Shown: positions 25,131 through 37,802 of the stretch, in pieces
Layout of the letters: the number at the start of each line of letters is the position of its first letter
Position numbering within the stretch: the stretch's first letter is position 1
DNA from: Enoplosus armatus
Lineage: Eukaryota; Chordata; Actinopteri; Centrarchiformes; Enoplosidae
NCBI RefSeq assembly: GCF_043641665.1
Contig: NC_092189.1
Span: 9,502,833-9,566,832 of the forward strand
Reading direction: 5' to 3'
DNA: 64,000 nt
Position numbers and translations under genes: made by a program
The notes under the pieces: generated by a model
Database searches by the model: none
Told to the model about the DNA's origin: nothing
The model's input: the letters and a program-made list of their open reading frames with translations, nothing else

Positions 25131-26827
25131 GTGAGGCTGGGGCTCTCTCATGAGGAGCAGAGGGAACAGTGGGACTGAACGTCAGACATTTTGGAAAGCT
25201 TCCAATCAGATACAGTGCAATACCTTGCTTCTTCCCCCTCAGGCTTGGTTGACATTTAATTTCTCTATCCCGGTGACCAATGCATAAAAGAAAAGGTCCT
25301 GCTGCAATTACAGCCAAGGTCAGTGCAGTGGAGTGTAGTGTGCTGTGATGTTAAGATGTTGAATGGAAGCTTTTATGGCATCACTATTCTGTCGTGCATA
25401 CACATACACACTAGTATGCGCACAAAAGGCAAAGGCAATCGTCATTTTGTTCAAACAAAGACATTATTTTTATCCTATAGAAATATTTTGCAGAGGCCAA
25501 AACCTTCTTTGAATTCACAAATGTAATGCAGCGTTTCTCCTTCGTCAGTCGGGATGTTTGCATATTTAATTTAATCCATTTATAGCTATTTCAGTCAACT
25601 GGCATGGAAGCCATGCATGTCATGAATTCAGCCTCCTGCTAATGGTTTTAACGTAATGATGTGGCTTTACTGTGACAGCCTGATAAATATGTGGGATTGC
25701 ATGTTCATTAATGACCTGTCAGTCAAGGAGAAGCGGCACCGCAGCAACCACAGGTCTACACAACAAACATGAGCTAAACACACACATACAAACAAACACA
25801 CAAGCACCTACGCACAAACACTCATACATGCAGATATGAAAGCAATCAATGTGTGCAGTCATTTGTCCATCCATCTCTTGCATGGCCATTAGCATGGTGC
25901 CTCTCTGCGTGCAGATGCTGTTTCACTCTAATCCTGCCAAAGCGTTACATACCAGCCTAGCCTAACACCTAGCCAACTGAAGCAACAGAGCAATACCTTG
26001 TTATAACTTCAGCTTCTTTTTTTTTTTTTACCCCCCAATTACTGCAGCTCTCTATCCTGCCAACTTTCTTTCTCTCTCTTTCTCTCTCTCCTTCCAGCTC
26101 TTCTTATCCTCTCTCCTCTCCTCTCTCATTTTGTTCCCCACTGGGCGCTCATTAAGAGCTTACCTTGGACTCATGCCTGGCCAGAGACGCTGCCAGTCAG
26201 ACTGGAAGTAATTGTACCTGTGAGGTGTAGCAGCAGTCAGCCACCACCAGGGGTCGGTAGTGTGTCACAAAGTATTTGCCTTTTCTATGAAGTACTACCA
26301 AGCTCAAACTGCCCACAAAATAACTTAATGATGATAATAACTCTCATGTTTTAGCAGCAGATGGACTGACTGAATTAATTAATTGATTAATCATTAATGA
26401 GGATCGCCTTTTCTCAAAAGCATTTTTTTCCCTGTGTTTTCTTGCAAATCCTGTCAGTCAAACTCCCGTCCCAAGCAGCCACAAACATGAGTGACAAAGT
26501 AAGTGAGGAGGCTGTTGGGAGAAGGGTGAAATCAAACTGTACGCAAGGTAACATGGGAGCGTGGAAGTCAGAAGGATGGAGCAGATGGCAGACAGATGGA
26601 GGCGGGAGGGCAGAGAAGAGAGACGTAGAGAGAGAAGAGAAAGGGCAGGATCGAGGGTGAATCCATCAGTGTCTTCCTGTGAGGCATGACAGAGTGCCGG
26701 ACAGCTAGATGGATGCCTGTAGGTGTGCTCACTGAGGGGCAGAGCAGGTGGCTGTTCATTCCTCCATCTTTTGTTGGATTCACCTGGATGCCTCATTGAC
26801 ACATACGCTGACACAGCACTGGTACCG

Positions 26828-26833
26828 CACACA

Positions 26834-26877
<44 letters not shown>
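26828..26877. repeat. CA microsatellite
   Basis: A CA repeat of about 50 bases with one interruption (CAAACA) near its left end. It yields spurious long open frames on both strands. Confidence 0.95.
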
Positions 26878-26878
<1 letters not shown>

Positions 26879-29800
26879 ATGCTTCCCGCCACATCTAGTC
26901 ATAAGTGCTTAAAATTTACAGCAAGTCCTGCGAATAGAAGAAAAAAAGCAAGAGCACACAGCAGAAGGGCAGACAACCACAGCATTGTTTACAATAGGAT
27001 TAATATCAATGTAATGCTGGACAATTTCAGGGCTTCACTCGGTCAGCTATCTTAAATGGAAGTTTACACATGCATAGCTTTTTCATAACAGCAATCACTC
27101 TGGGGCAGAGCCCAAACAGGTGTAACATGAGTGAATACACAGCTCTGATAATGCTGTGGTCTCTCAGCGGAGTGGATGCAGAGACAGAAAGAGACAGAGG
27201 GAGATAAGTTGGGGAAGAAGTCGAATGCTGAGCAGGTCCTGCCAGAGGGCTGTGAGCCAATATCCGTCACCGTGGCATTAATTATATTCTCTATTCATTA
27301 GAGCCCACCCTGGGGACCGCAGTTATTAGACGCAACCCAATTAGGCCTGCGGTGAGCTAACGATGCCGGGCCGGGGCTAGGGGCAGTGGGACGAATAAGA
27401 AAACCTAGAGGGTTGCAGAAGTGCTTCCACCAGCCCCCTTTTCTGGGAGTGGGAGGACTCAGGAGCAGATGGAAAAAGGATGATGTAAGAGGACATGTAA
27501 TCTTACAAGCCGTATCCTCAAAGAAATCTATTTTTTTTCTGTTATTCTCTTTGAGTATATGTGAGAGAAAAATGAGTAGGGTTTATCTTTTGTGGAATAT
27601 TCATGTGAACGAAGGCTTGCATCAGAGGATAAGGAGAAAGAATAAATTACAGAAAATCCCCTTTCCCGTACTGCCATTGAAATTTGCACCAGAAATAAAC
27701 CTCTTCAGAGACAACAACTCAGTGACATATCGTGAAAGCATGATGTTGATATGATGGACATGTGAATGTGTGTGTGGGACAATGTCTTAGATTGTTTCAT
27801 CTCATCCTGTAAACCCTGGTGCATCCGCACACTTCAGAGATTCTTTTATTGCTCAAAGAAAGCTGCTTGGGAAAAGTTACTGTCTCATGAAAGACAATGA
27901 CATCTTCTACTGCTCATTTTTAAGGTCCTACAAGGATACAGTGGAAGTCAGACAGAGCCTTAGTATTGAAGAGATAATACCTCATCTTTATGATTTGGTG
28001 GAGAGCTTCCAGATCTAGATGGGCATTAGCAGATGAGGGGAGTTTTACAGTCCGTGTCGCAGCCTGGCTGTGACTCTTTATAACGTCACATTTTGTCTTA
28101 ATGTATATTTCATGATGACTGAACTTTTAGGACAAAATTGGTCTTTGAAATTAGGAGCCAGCAGGCGCAGATCAATTATCTCCTGTTCTGATGTTAGAAC
28201 ACAACAATGCTTATATACCATATTGATCTTCTGGCAGCTGTCCTCTCCCAGCTCACTATCTTCTCTTTCAGGTTATCTTTCTTTTCCTCTGCCATGACGG
28301 CTGCATGTGCACACGTGGCTGCCCTGGATCAGGCAAAGCAGATAGGCTGTTATGGTTGGGGGTGAGGTGAATCAATGTATCAGCACTTCTTTGATGCAGA
28401 GCCTGTTTCCCTATAGCGTGTCTTTGGTTGATTAAGCACATCGACTGGCCTGTCAGCCGGCTGGAGGGATGGCCCACTGCAGCACTCTGTGGCATCGCTT
28501 CTCCAACATCTCTGAGCCTTCGCTGGAGGCTAAGAGGTAAAGGCAACACTGTATGTGTGGTGACGTCAGCCCAATAAATTTGACAACTCAGGAAAGCATG
28601 TCTTCATCTCCTCTGTTTTCCCTCCTCTTCACCCTTTGTACAATATACTGCCTGAAACTCCTCTTCCCCACTCTATATCCTGCAGCCTTCTCCAAGCTCC
28701 AAGACTAAACAAGCTCACTATCCATGGCTATAGCCGACCCATTTGAATGCTAAATAGATGGTCATATTCTGTAATTGCCTCGGCCTGTTCATTCCCCATT
28801 ACTGAATTAATCGTTTTAGACTTCTCTCCTTCTCTCTCTTATTCCCTCTGTCTCTCTAACTGTCTCTGTCTCTCTGAGGGTGAGCTGATGTGTTGATATC
28901 GATGACTCCCTGACTACGGTGCATGCATGGGCTGATAATGCACTTTTCCCTCCAATCTAATCCAGCTAATGATCCAGGGATTTCATATTCATTAGACAGC
29001 ACACAATCATTTATCATTTCCCAGCGCTCCCACATAAATAGTCATATCGGCTTTGAGTAAATGAGGAGCAGGCAAAGGCAGAAACTAACTGTCTGGAACC
29101 TGAGAGGTATAATGCCCCCATAAACTATATCAGGCCCAAAGCAGGTATTTGTCTCACAGAATCATTATCTGATTCTCTGCAAATAAACAAGTGAGTTTCC
29201 CCCAAAACTGTCGACGCAATAAGTCCCATAGTGAATATACACTAAATGGCTGTTTTCACGTGTCCTCTCACACGCGACTGGATGCAAGGTGTTGTCGCGT
29301 CAACACATCTGGTCCCTTTGGATATGTTAACTACAGGCAGACCTTAAGGTTTCATTTAAAGGGGCACACCATCGATTGTACAAAGTCATAGTTCATTTAA
29401 TCGTCACAGGGAGCGCTCAGCCGGTGATAACTGTTGTACAATGTGATTTCATCATTATCACGGATTGGTTTTGGAGACTACAATTTTATAAGAAAAGGTT
29501 ACAAACTCGACTTTAAAAGATGAGGGCATTTACCAGACAGTGAGGTCCTACATAAAGATGTTATTGAGTTGCATTAAAGGAAGTGTAGGATTCAGTGTTT
29601 TTGGAGCTCAACCCACACAAGGGACTAAAGGTGGATTTATGCCTACAGCAACTTTAGATGCCACATGACAACCACAAAAACTGTGATTGCTCAGCTTTGG
29701 CTGCTTGTTTTCTCTCCTACAAGTTTCTAATGATAGTTGATAGTGAAGACAGCATTAAGCACGTTGAAGAAAGGCTCAATAATCATCTCCTTTTCTGTAA

Positions 29801-30625
29801 CACACATTTAGCAAAGATATTTCCACTGCAAATCCTCTGCTCGCTGTGATCACCGCTGTCTGTGACCGTATATGAAAGGACGTAAATACAGAAATTGCAC
29901 GCCATGTTTAATCTTCTATTTGTTGAGAAGACAGGGCGACCTTTCCAGTCGTCCCTCTATAACACAAAGTAAATGAAAAAATGTAAATGCAGTTTCTGTG
30001 GGGAATATAATTAAAGCTTGATAAAGCATGATCATGTATAATACATCCACTGGGCACTATCACTGGCTGATATCCAATACTGACCTATAAATCAAAACCT
30101 ACACGGGGGTACTTCTGACAGGACCGCCGTTAACCTCAAGTGTCAAGTATAAATCCAGTTTAAAAGTCAGGTATTTCTATCTATGCAGCTTAGATTTTGA
30201 TAATTCTTTTTAAATCTACCAAGTGACCCAACCATATAGAAGAGGAATACTAAATCTGTGGGGTACCCCTTTAACACCAACCTTGTGAAACTGGTAGATT
30301 CTCTCATTGCCCTCCGTGGTTGTCTTACAGGAAGTGTGATTGTTGGCTTGTTTGTTTTTTCCTTTGCCAACTGGATTTCAATTGAACACAAATAGGATAT
30401 ATGTCTTTCCTTATCCAAAAGAGAAATTAAATATGATCTGTGCAAACAACTCTCAAGTTGTTTAATTTAATAATCTTAACTCTGTAGAATTTGCCATTAA
30501 TTTCTTCCTTTCTTTCTTCTTTTCTATCACATTTGATGAGGGGAAATTACCATATTTTTTCACTTTCTCTTTCACTGCATACCGTAGGCTGATCTTCAAA
30601 GTATTCACATGCACCCATACAAGCA

Positions 30626-30643
30626 CACACACACACACACACT
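30626..30643. repeat. Short CA microsatellite
   Basis: About nine CA units. Confidence 0.85.
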
Positions 30644-33600
30644 GAAGAAACACATAGTGGATTACAGATGGATTTGATATAGTGTTTGCTTTCAGTTGGG
30701 CCCTATGTTAATTGATCCCATTGATTCTGTCAGGCTAATCCAGAGCCTGCGGAATCACAGCCACCCCGCCCCCTTCACCTCACATCCCCACAGACCTCAG
30801 TTCATTTTCCCTTAGGCAACACACACATACCAATGTAATGTGCGGCATACAAATACATATTTCACAGGTCATGGAACTCCTATTTACTTTATTCCTACGC
30901 CATAATGGCCACACGCTGTTCTGAAATTGGAATTTCTGTTGTCTCAGCAATGTGCTGCTCTATGCGTTCATTCATATGGCTGAGCAATTGTAATGCAATA
31001 AGGGGCCGGCCAGGGAATATGACATATCACATATGGTAACCTCATACGACTGCTGGAGAGATTAGCTCTGCAGAATAGAGTTATGAGAGTGTTAATTGTC
31101 GTGGCCAGGGTGAAGTCTGCAGGTGAGGATCAATACTTGGCTCAGTTGTTCATAAGGTCACGTCGTGGTCCAGTGATCAGCACATGAATGACACTGACTG
31201 ACTGTCTTATGGCTGATTATCACCTGGTTCAAACTGTCAGTGTCCGATGGCAGCTCTGCTCTCTGTGCCCAGGACGAACTTCACAGAGGAAGTACATACT
31301 AAAGGTTAAAATTACAGAGCATGGAGTCATGTGAGGATTGTGTGGGAACAACTTAAGAAAACACATGCAAACAGACAGAAAATTAAAAGAGTATCCTCTC
31401 CAATTTGGCAACACATGCGCAGAATTTAGAATAAATGTGTGAAAACGGCCGGGACATGTTTGTTATTGCCATGGTTTGTGACTAATGGAGTTACTGAAGT
31501 CGGCTTTCTGTAAGTGCTGTTGGAAAATGAGCTAAAATGGAAGTTTTTTCGGTGGGACAACAAGCGCTTCCCAGTCATGTCCAGACACTTTCAGTGTCTC
31601 CTGGAAATGGTTTCTGTTGTTTGTCTGTGCTATTTGCAGCCTTTCTGTATTTGGTCATGTTTTCTTACTTCTTTTTAAATGCTGTGTTGTCAAATCTGCT
31701 CGTGCTTTGTCTATTTGCTTTCTTAAGCTGCAATGTGTTGAGCTCTCAGGGCCACCGTAGAATATGCTACCAATATGGTGATTGATTCATATTTTTGCAG
31801 CCATTCCAGTAAAATGCTACAGTAAGTGAAGAGTGAGAGGTTGTAAAATATACCCTGTGGTCCTGAAATTCTACATTGCCAAGAGTCTATTTTTGGTTGA
31901 TTCTTTGCTCTGACATCTTTCCAGGTACCTTGATGCTTTGCATGTTCAATACAACCCCTCCGTCTCTCCCTCAGTTCGACTCTCCAGCTCTAAGCCGGCG
32001 CACAGATTAGGTGCAGGGAGATGTGGAAAATGAAATCTTTCGGATGCAGCCTTCTGTGATATTGCAAACTCCTGCGGCCCTCACACCTACACACACACTT
32101 TTACCTGTACAATATTTTTTATATGGACACACACACTTGACAGATTTGTGTGTTGATGGATGTTTGTGTGACTGGGGGACTCCTTCATCTCCCTCCGCAA
32201 GTCAGTGTGATAGGCAGAGCTACTTCAGCACAGCACCATTTCTAATTGAATGAAAAAGATCCAGGCAGCATTTCACTGTAGCTCTCCCATTGCGCTGTGA
32301 TTGTGATTCACAGTGGAAGCAGCAGAGGAGCACAGTGCTGCTCCATCTTTTTGTCACCTGTTATAATTTTTACAGCTGATAAATAGGGCTCATAAATACC
32401 CGGTGGAGATCCAGGCCAGATATGCAAAGTGTTTGGCTCTCATTCCTCTGTCCTGCTGGAGAAATAAAGGAGAAAAGAAAGAAGGAAGGACAGAAAGCCT
32501 GAGGAAAGAGAAAAGAAAGAGCAAGGAAAAAGAAATGATGGAAGTTCAAAATGAAGAGCGAGATTACACAAGGAGATAATGATGGACCTGGTCGGGCTGC
32601 AGATTTAAGGAGACCAGATTAGATTTACTCCCCAACAATATAATGTAGACAGTGAACCGGGGCTTTAATGTATTGAGTCATGGCCGGGCAGAGAAGAGCC
32701 ATGTTCAGATTGTCTCTAATGAGCTCACCCATGTTGAAGTGCAAAGAAGTGTGACATTAATTTTTAATGGGAGCATTAAAAGCTTAGTTAATGGAGAATA
32801 GTGAGCATTTGTGATTAACTGGCCAAATTAATAGTGTCACATTAAAACTTTGCTGAACCCAGTCTGCCTTCATTTCTGTATCACAGGGCTTTCCAGATGC
32901 AGTCAGAAACTAAAGTCCCTGTGTTAACAGTATGGAAGGAACATATCAGCCAGGCTCACTGATGTGTTTTTAATAGTTTTTGGACAACAATGGACCTCTA
33001 TATCAGATGGAATAAGATATATCAGGCTTAGGCTACACAGACAATATTTGTTAGCAGGATCAATTTATTGTTAGTTCTGGTCTTTTCATGGGATTTGGTG
33101 ATAATAAGAAAAATATGAAATATAATAAAATATATAATAAGTACTCCACCAATTTAGCATTGCTCCCCTCTAACATTGTCAGACTCATGATGGACGGCAG
33201 AACCAGAGGTATCATCTTTTTTATTCCATGTATTCTTCTTCGTTGTCAAAGATTTCAGATTTCATGCAGCTCCCTGTGGAGCCAAAAAACGCTTTATACA
33301 ACATTTTTCACATATGCAGTAGTACTCCCAAAGACCTGCAAACAGGCTTTGATGTGTGAAATCGATGGAGTTCCTCTGTAAAGCTCTTATGCTACTAATG
33401 CCTCTGGAGGAGGTTGATCGGTTATAGAGATCCAAAGTTATCACACTTATAAATTCAACCTTCATTGTTCTGAATAGCACGTGACACAATAGCTGATCCC
33501 TCTCTGTGAGCCCTTGTACCTGCCTGCCTGTTGACAACTCGAGCTTTATCTCTAACAAAAACATATTTCACAGTCTCTTTTGACAGTCACTTTGCACCAA

Positions 33601-34037
33601 TCTTTTTTCTTGTCTGTAAATCTACAAAGGTCTGTGTGCATTTTGTTGTTGTGAGATAGTACCTTTAAATGTGTAGAAGAGTGGTGCACCATCAATATCA
33701 ATTTAGAAGTGCTGTTTTCTTTCTGTACAACTATCTTCTATTTTCCAATTACACTGCCCACTTAATAGGCTCCCTGTTTGTCCTCCTACTGTTTATGCCA
33801 CCCAGTGCAGAACATTTCTGATGAAATGCAGCAAGCCGCTGAGATACCTGACCTTACTCAAGAGAATTTCAAAGCTGGAAACAGCACGAGCTTGCTTTTA
33901 AACAAACTCCTTTTCATGCTAATCTTACCAACAGGGGAAGGCAGAGCAAGCCACCAGATGCTTGACTATAGAGCCTTTTATATTATTGACAGCTTCTGCA
34001 TTTAAAATGGCCTTCAGTTGCTCTAATGTTTTTTGCC

Positions 34038-34039
<2 letters not shown>

Positions 34040-34088
<49 letters not shown>
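34040..34088. repeat. CT microsatellite
   Basis: A TC/CT repeat of about 49 bases with a single T insertion near its right end. Confidence 0.95.
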
Positions 34089-34490
34089 ATTGCTTCTTGT
34101 ATTCTTATGTGATGCACGCAAATCAGCTAATATATATGTTCAAAATATACTTAATGTGACAGTGTGTCGTGCATAGGAAACAAGTTTGTTACATAGAACT
34201 GCTCTTTGTGGATCTACGTGGAATTGACTCTCAGTCTTTTCCTAATCAAAGCAGTTACATATAAGCAATTCCACTGCACTGGTCCCATGAGAGCAGTAGC
34301 ACATACATTAAGCACTAATTAAGTACTTTGAATGTGTGTTTGTGTGTATGCACGAGGTTGTGAGTGAATGCAAGCTTGCATGCATGCTGCCCTGTGTGTC
34401 ACTTCCAGGTTGAGGCATTGTTAAGTTTTGACAGAAATACTCCAGAGCCTACACTTCCACTCACACGCTCACCCACAGTCATGCGACTCA

Positions 34491-34491
<1 letters not shown>

Positions 34492-34528
<37 letters not shown>
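34492..34528. repeat. CA microsatellite
   Basis: A CA dinucleotide repeat of about 36 bases. Confidence 0.95.
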
Positions 34529-34530
<2 letters not shown>

Positions 34531-35390
34531 AGTGCCCATTTATTTTGATAGTTCTTAGCTGAGACATACACAGATGCTCTCAGTCAATGAATCTGTAACA
34601 GTTGGTCAAACTCAATCATTGACCCTGGTTGAGTCGGTCAAACTATTGCAGCTGGAGATTTAACAGGTGAAGCTGTTCGGTTAGAGTGGATCTGCAGAGA
34701 GACCAAGTGCTTAAGAGTCTAATTTGGTCCAATCCAGTTCAAAAACCCAGACTTTCTCCTTTTAGCTGCTGATGAAGAATTCAGTTCAGGCTCGTACAGG
34801 GGGAGCAGTAACCCAGGAGAACTATCCACCTCTCAGTCGTCCTCACTCCATGGGACACTCTCTATTCCTCTCCACAATCTCCTGTTAGACTAAAAATCAA
34901 TCCCCTCGTGGAGCAGCATCCCATTTGTCCTTGGCTTTGACAGAGGCTTGGGTCAATAAAGGCACTGCATCGCTACTCCCTCGTTGGGCCTCCCAGCAAA
35001 GCCTCTGCTTGGCACAGCAATACGTTGACTGGCGTCCATGATAGATGGCATAGGCATGTGAATGGAATCACTGGAGCAAGTCGGAGCCACTGGGCAGCAC
35101 TGACACATTTTGTTGCCTCTCCCGCTTTTATCTCATGGTGGTGCATCAGATGGTAAAATGACAGCAACTTTAACTCAGCCCTCTGGATACTACAGTAGAC
35201 AACAGCACTCTAAATCTTAGTTTATTTTTACTTTTTCCACCACTGTAAAAGCTGTTTGCAATAATCTACTGTTTCTGTCTGAATTTAGGTACCAGGGTCA
35301 GTCATTTAATGGAAACAATTTATTTATGACTGCTATACAATCTTTTTCACTGTTAATCAAAATACCACATAGTTAGTTAGTTAGTTTGTT

Positions 35391-35665
35391 TTTAGCCACA
35401 CTAGTGGCTCTAGGATTGCAATTTGTTGGTCGGTCCACCACTTTGGTCCGAACGGAAATATCTCAACAACTATTGGATGAATTGCCATGAAATTGCCATC
35501 AGCTTCAGCTGTACTTTGTGTTGTGTGCTAACACTTATGTTAGTTTGCTAATGTGCTAAACGAAGATGGTGAATATGTAAACATTATACCTGCTAAATAT
35601 CAGCATTGTCACAAACATTGACATTAGCATCTAGCTCAAAACACCACTGTGCCTAAATACAACCT
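35391..35665. mobile_element. Interspersed repeat fragment (gene-lacking family)
   Basis: The order CACACTAGTGGCTCTAGGAT, TCGGTCCACCACTTTGGTCC, AAATATCTCAACAACTATTG, GGATGAATTGCCATGAAATT and a TTAGTTTGCTAATGTGCTAA segment is characteristic of an abundant teleost non-coding repeat. It is likely the same family as at 8.9 kb in the opposite arrangement. Confidence 0.65.
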
Positions 35666-36190
35666 TAAGACTTAAGTCTTGTCATGCCAAACACTTTGCC
35701 CATCCCACATGGGATTACAAGATACTGTTATATATCAAAAAATGAAAATGACAACGTTAATTCTGAAGGAGTTCTCTGAGTTAACAGTTTGAGTCAAGCA
35801 TAAGGGCTGTATTATGTGTTGCTCTGCTTGTGTCTTGTTTTTCTTGTGGCTGGTTTGTAAAGCAAAAAACAGCCAGCGGTGGTGCTGATACAGCAGATTG
35901 TGAGCTGTAGTTCCCCCAGTAAACGCACGGAAGTGAAGCGATGTGGTTCCTTTTGATGAAAAAAAACAAATTTTCCAAGTTTTTTTTGTGGTAAATTTGT
36001 GTCTTTAATGTTTTCTGAGTTTATTCTCTGAATATTGCCCCCCTCCCCCAGAACTGTTTTTAAAAACTACAATGGCCCTAATAAGCTGTCGCTGTATCCT
36101 TTCATGCAACATGTTTATTTGCAAAATTTCTAAAGAATTGTGCACCAAATAAATAGTAAAATAAATTAAATGAAATAAATGAATATATTT

Positions 36191-36690
36191 CTGCTACTTT
36201 ATACTTCCCTCCACTACAATTCAGAGGCAAAAATTGTACTAGTTATTGTACTAGCTACTTAGTTGCTAGTTTCTTTGCAAATTCAGATATAACAATAATA
36301 CAAAATATGATACATGAATATCAATAAATTAATTATGATGTATTTCTATGGGTTAAGATAAGACTTTATTGATCCACGGGGGGATTCACAAGCTATCAGT
36401 ATATAAAGTCATATATACTTAATTAGAATTAGCTCCACCTTAACCAGCTGCAACATTAAAGTGATGAACACATTAATACATCAATAATGATAATCGAATA
36501 ATATAATATACCATATTTTGAAATAAGCAACAATTCATAGTGAATACTTTTGGTATTTTAAGAATATTTTGATGCTAACACTTTTGTACTTTTCATTGAG
36601 TGACATTTTGAATTCAGAACTTTTACTTGTAAGTATTGTAGAGTATTTCTACACTGTGGTAAGATCTGAGTGCTTCTTCCACCACTGTAT
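36191..36690. mobile_element. Teleost interspersed repeat, near full length
   Basis: The left end CTGCTACTTTATACTTCCCT and right end GCTTCTTCCACCACTG bracket an AT-rich body containing ATTAGCTCCACCTTAACCAG and CATTAAAGTGATGAACACAT. This is one of the commonest repeats of spiny-rayed fish genomes. A short foreign insertion interrupts it at about 36356-36392. Confidence 0.65.
36356..36392. mobile_element. 5'-truncated retroposon tail nested in repeat
   Basis: About 35 bases containing GACTTTATTGATCCACGG and then GGGATTCACA lie between two halves of the 36.2 kb repeat. TTTATTGATCC is the shared 3' tail of several teleost LINE/SINE groups. AAG stands at both edges and may be a short target duplication. 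Confidence 0.45.
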
Positions 36691-37390
36691 GTACAGTATG
36701 TACACACTCACACATATATATATACATTACATAAATTGTTATGGTTTTATTGTTGTGTCTACCAGGCCCACAAACATTGGGTGAATAACAAAAATACACC
36801 ACACAAGGGTTAAAAATGCTGACAAGTCACTGGTAAAGGCGCAGGAGATTTGTCTCTATTTACCTTTGAAATCTCAACATTAACTATGTGAGAACAGCTG
36901 GATATTTACATCTGAGCCACTGAACTGCAGCTCTTCTTTTTGCCATGTGGTGCCTATTTCTAAGGCAAATTCTTCACCACAAGTGGCCTTGAATCTCTCG
37001 GACTCAGCCGTTGGAGGAGAACGTGTAACAAACGAGGTTGGAAAATTAATTTCCTTAGTTTTAATAAAAGACAGCTTAGCCTGACTAAGAGGAACATAAT
37101 TAACAGAAATCCTTTAATTTTCTTGATTGTCCCTTGGATGAACATGTGATTTACTAATTAACCTGCTGCAGCCCACTTCCCTCAATCCCAGTAATGAGCA
37201 GACTGGTGAATGCAATCAGCCTGACCCTATCATTATTTGTCATGAATAAATGTATGCATTACCATTATTATCAATTACATGTCCTGCAATATGTAATCAC
37301 GCAGAAATTATGCATATCTATTCAGCTCCCCGGTATTAGCTCTTTCCTGATTTGCTCATTTACAAACATAAGCTCCCAACACACAGACAT

Positions 37391-37391
37391 A

Positions 37392-37422
<31 letters not shown>

Positions 37423-37432
37423 GCACTTCCTG
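37391..37432. repeat. CA microsatellite
   Basis: An imperfect CA repeat of about 40 bases. Confidence 0.9.
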
Positions 37433-37802
37433 CACTGAGTGGAGTTTCCCACATTCTCCACATGATGTCAAAAAAAAACAACTTGACAACTGAGTAAACA
37501 TTTTGAGTGCTGTACAGTCAGACTGTGCAAGGTACAATACTTTTAAACAGTTCACCAGAGTGGGGCAGGCCCTCTTTAGCATGAAGCTGGAACAGAAGTC
37601 AGTGTCACTTCCTATTCTCATAACTTTGCATCATGTGGCTCTTGGTCTCGGCTACTTCCTCTTTTGCTACGTATCAATGCTGACGACACTATTTACTTTC
37701 CACCACATGCTCAGCGGAGACTTTATGAAGAGAAATCTTTCCCCCATGTGCGTAGCGGCGCTTTAATTTTTGCTCTCAGACTTCATGAAGATTTGATCAG
37801 CC

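Larger units (their letters stand above)
16635..35390. other. Gene-poor 19 kb stretch
   Basis: I found no exon I can defend. The longest open frames (155 codons at 19.69-20.15 kb, minus; 144 codons at 26.46-26.89 kb, minus) are low-complexity or microsatellite readings. Several blocks are rich in ATTA/TAAT homeodomain-type cores and have a non-repetitive texture (about 17.3-18.1, 25.55-25.75, 27.26-27.37, 28.85-29.15, 30.9-31.1 and 32.6-32.85 kb). These could be conserved non-coding elements, but this cannot be shown from one sequence. Confidence 0.5.

Noticed and set aside
26458..26892. 144-codon minus-strand frame
   Set aside because: Its N-terminus is translated CA/TG microsatellite and the remainder has no motif.
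33088..33381. 97-codon plus-strand frame
   Set aside because: No motif, no neighbouring exon with matching phase, and an overlapping 100-codon frame on the other strand.
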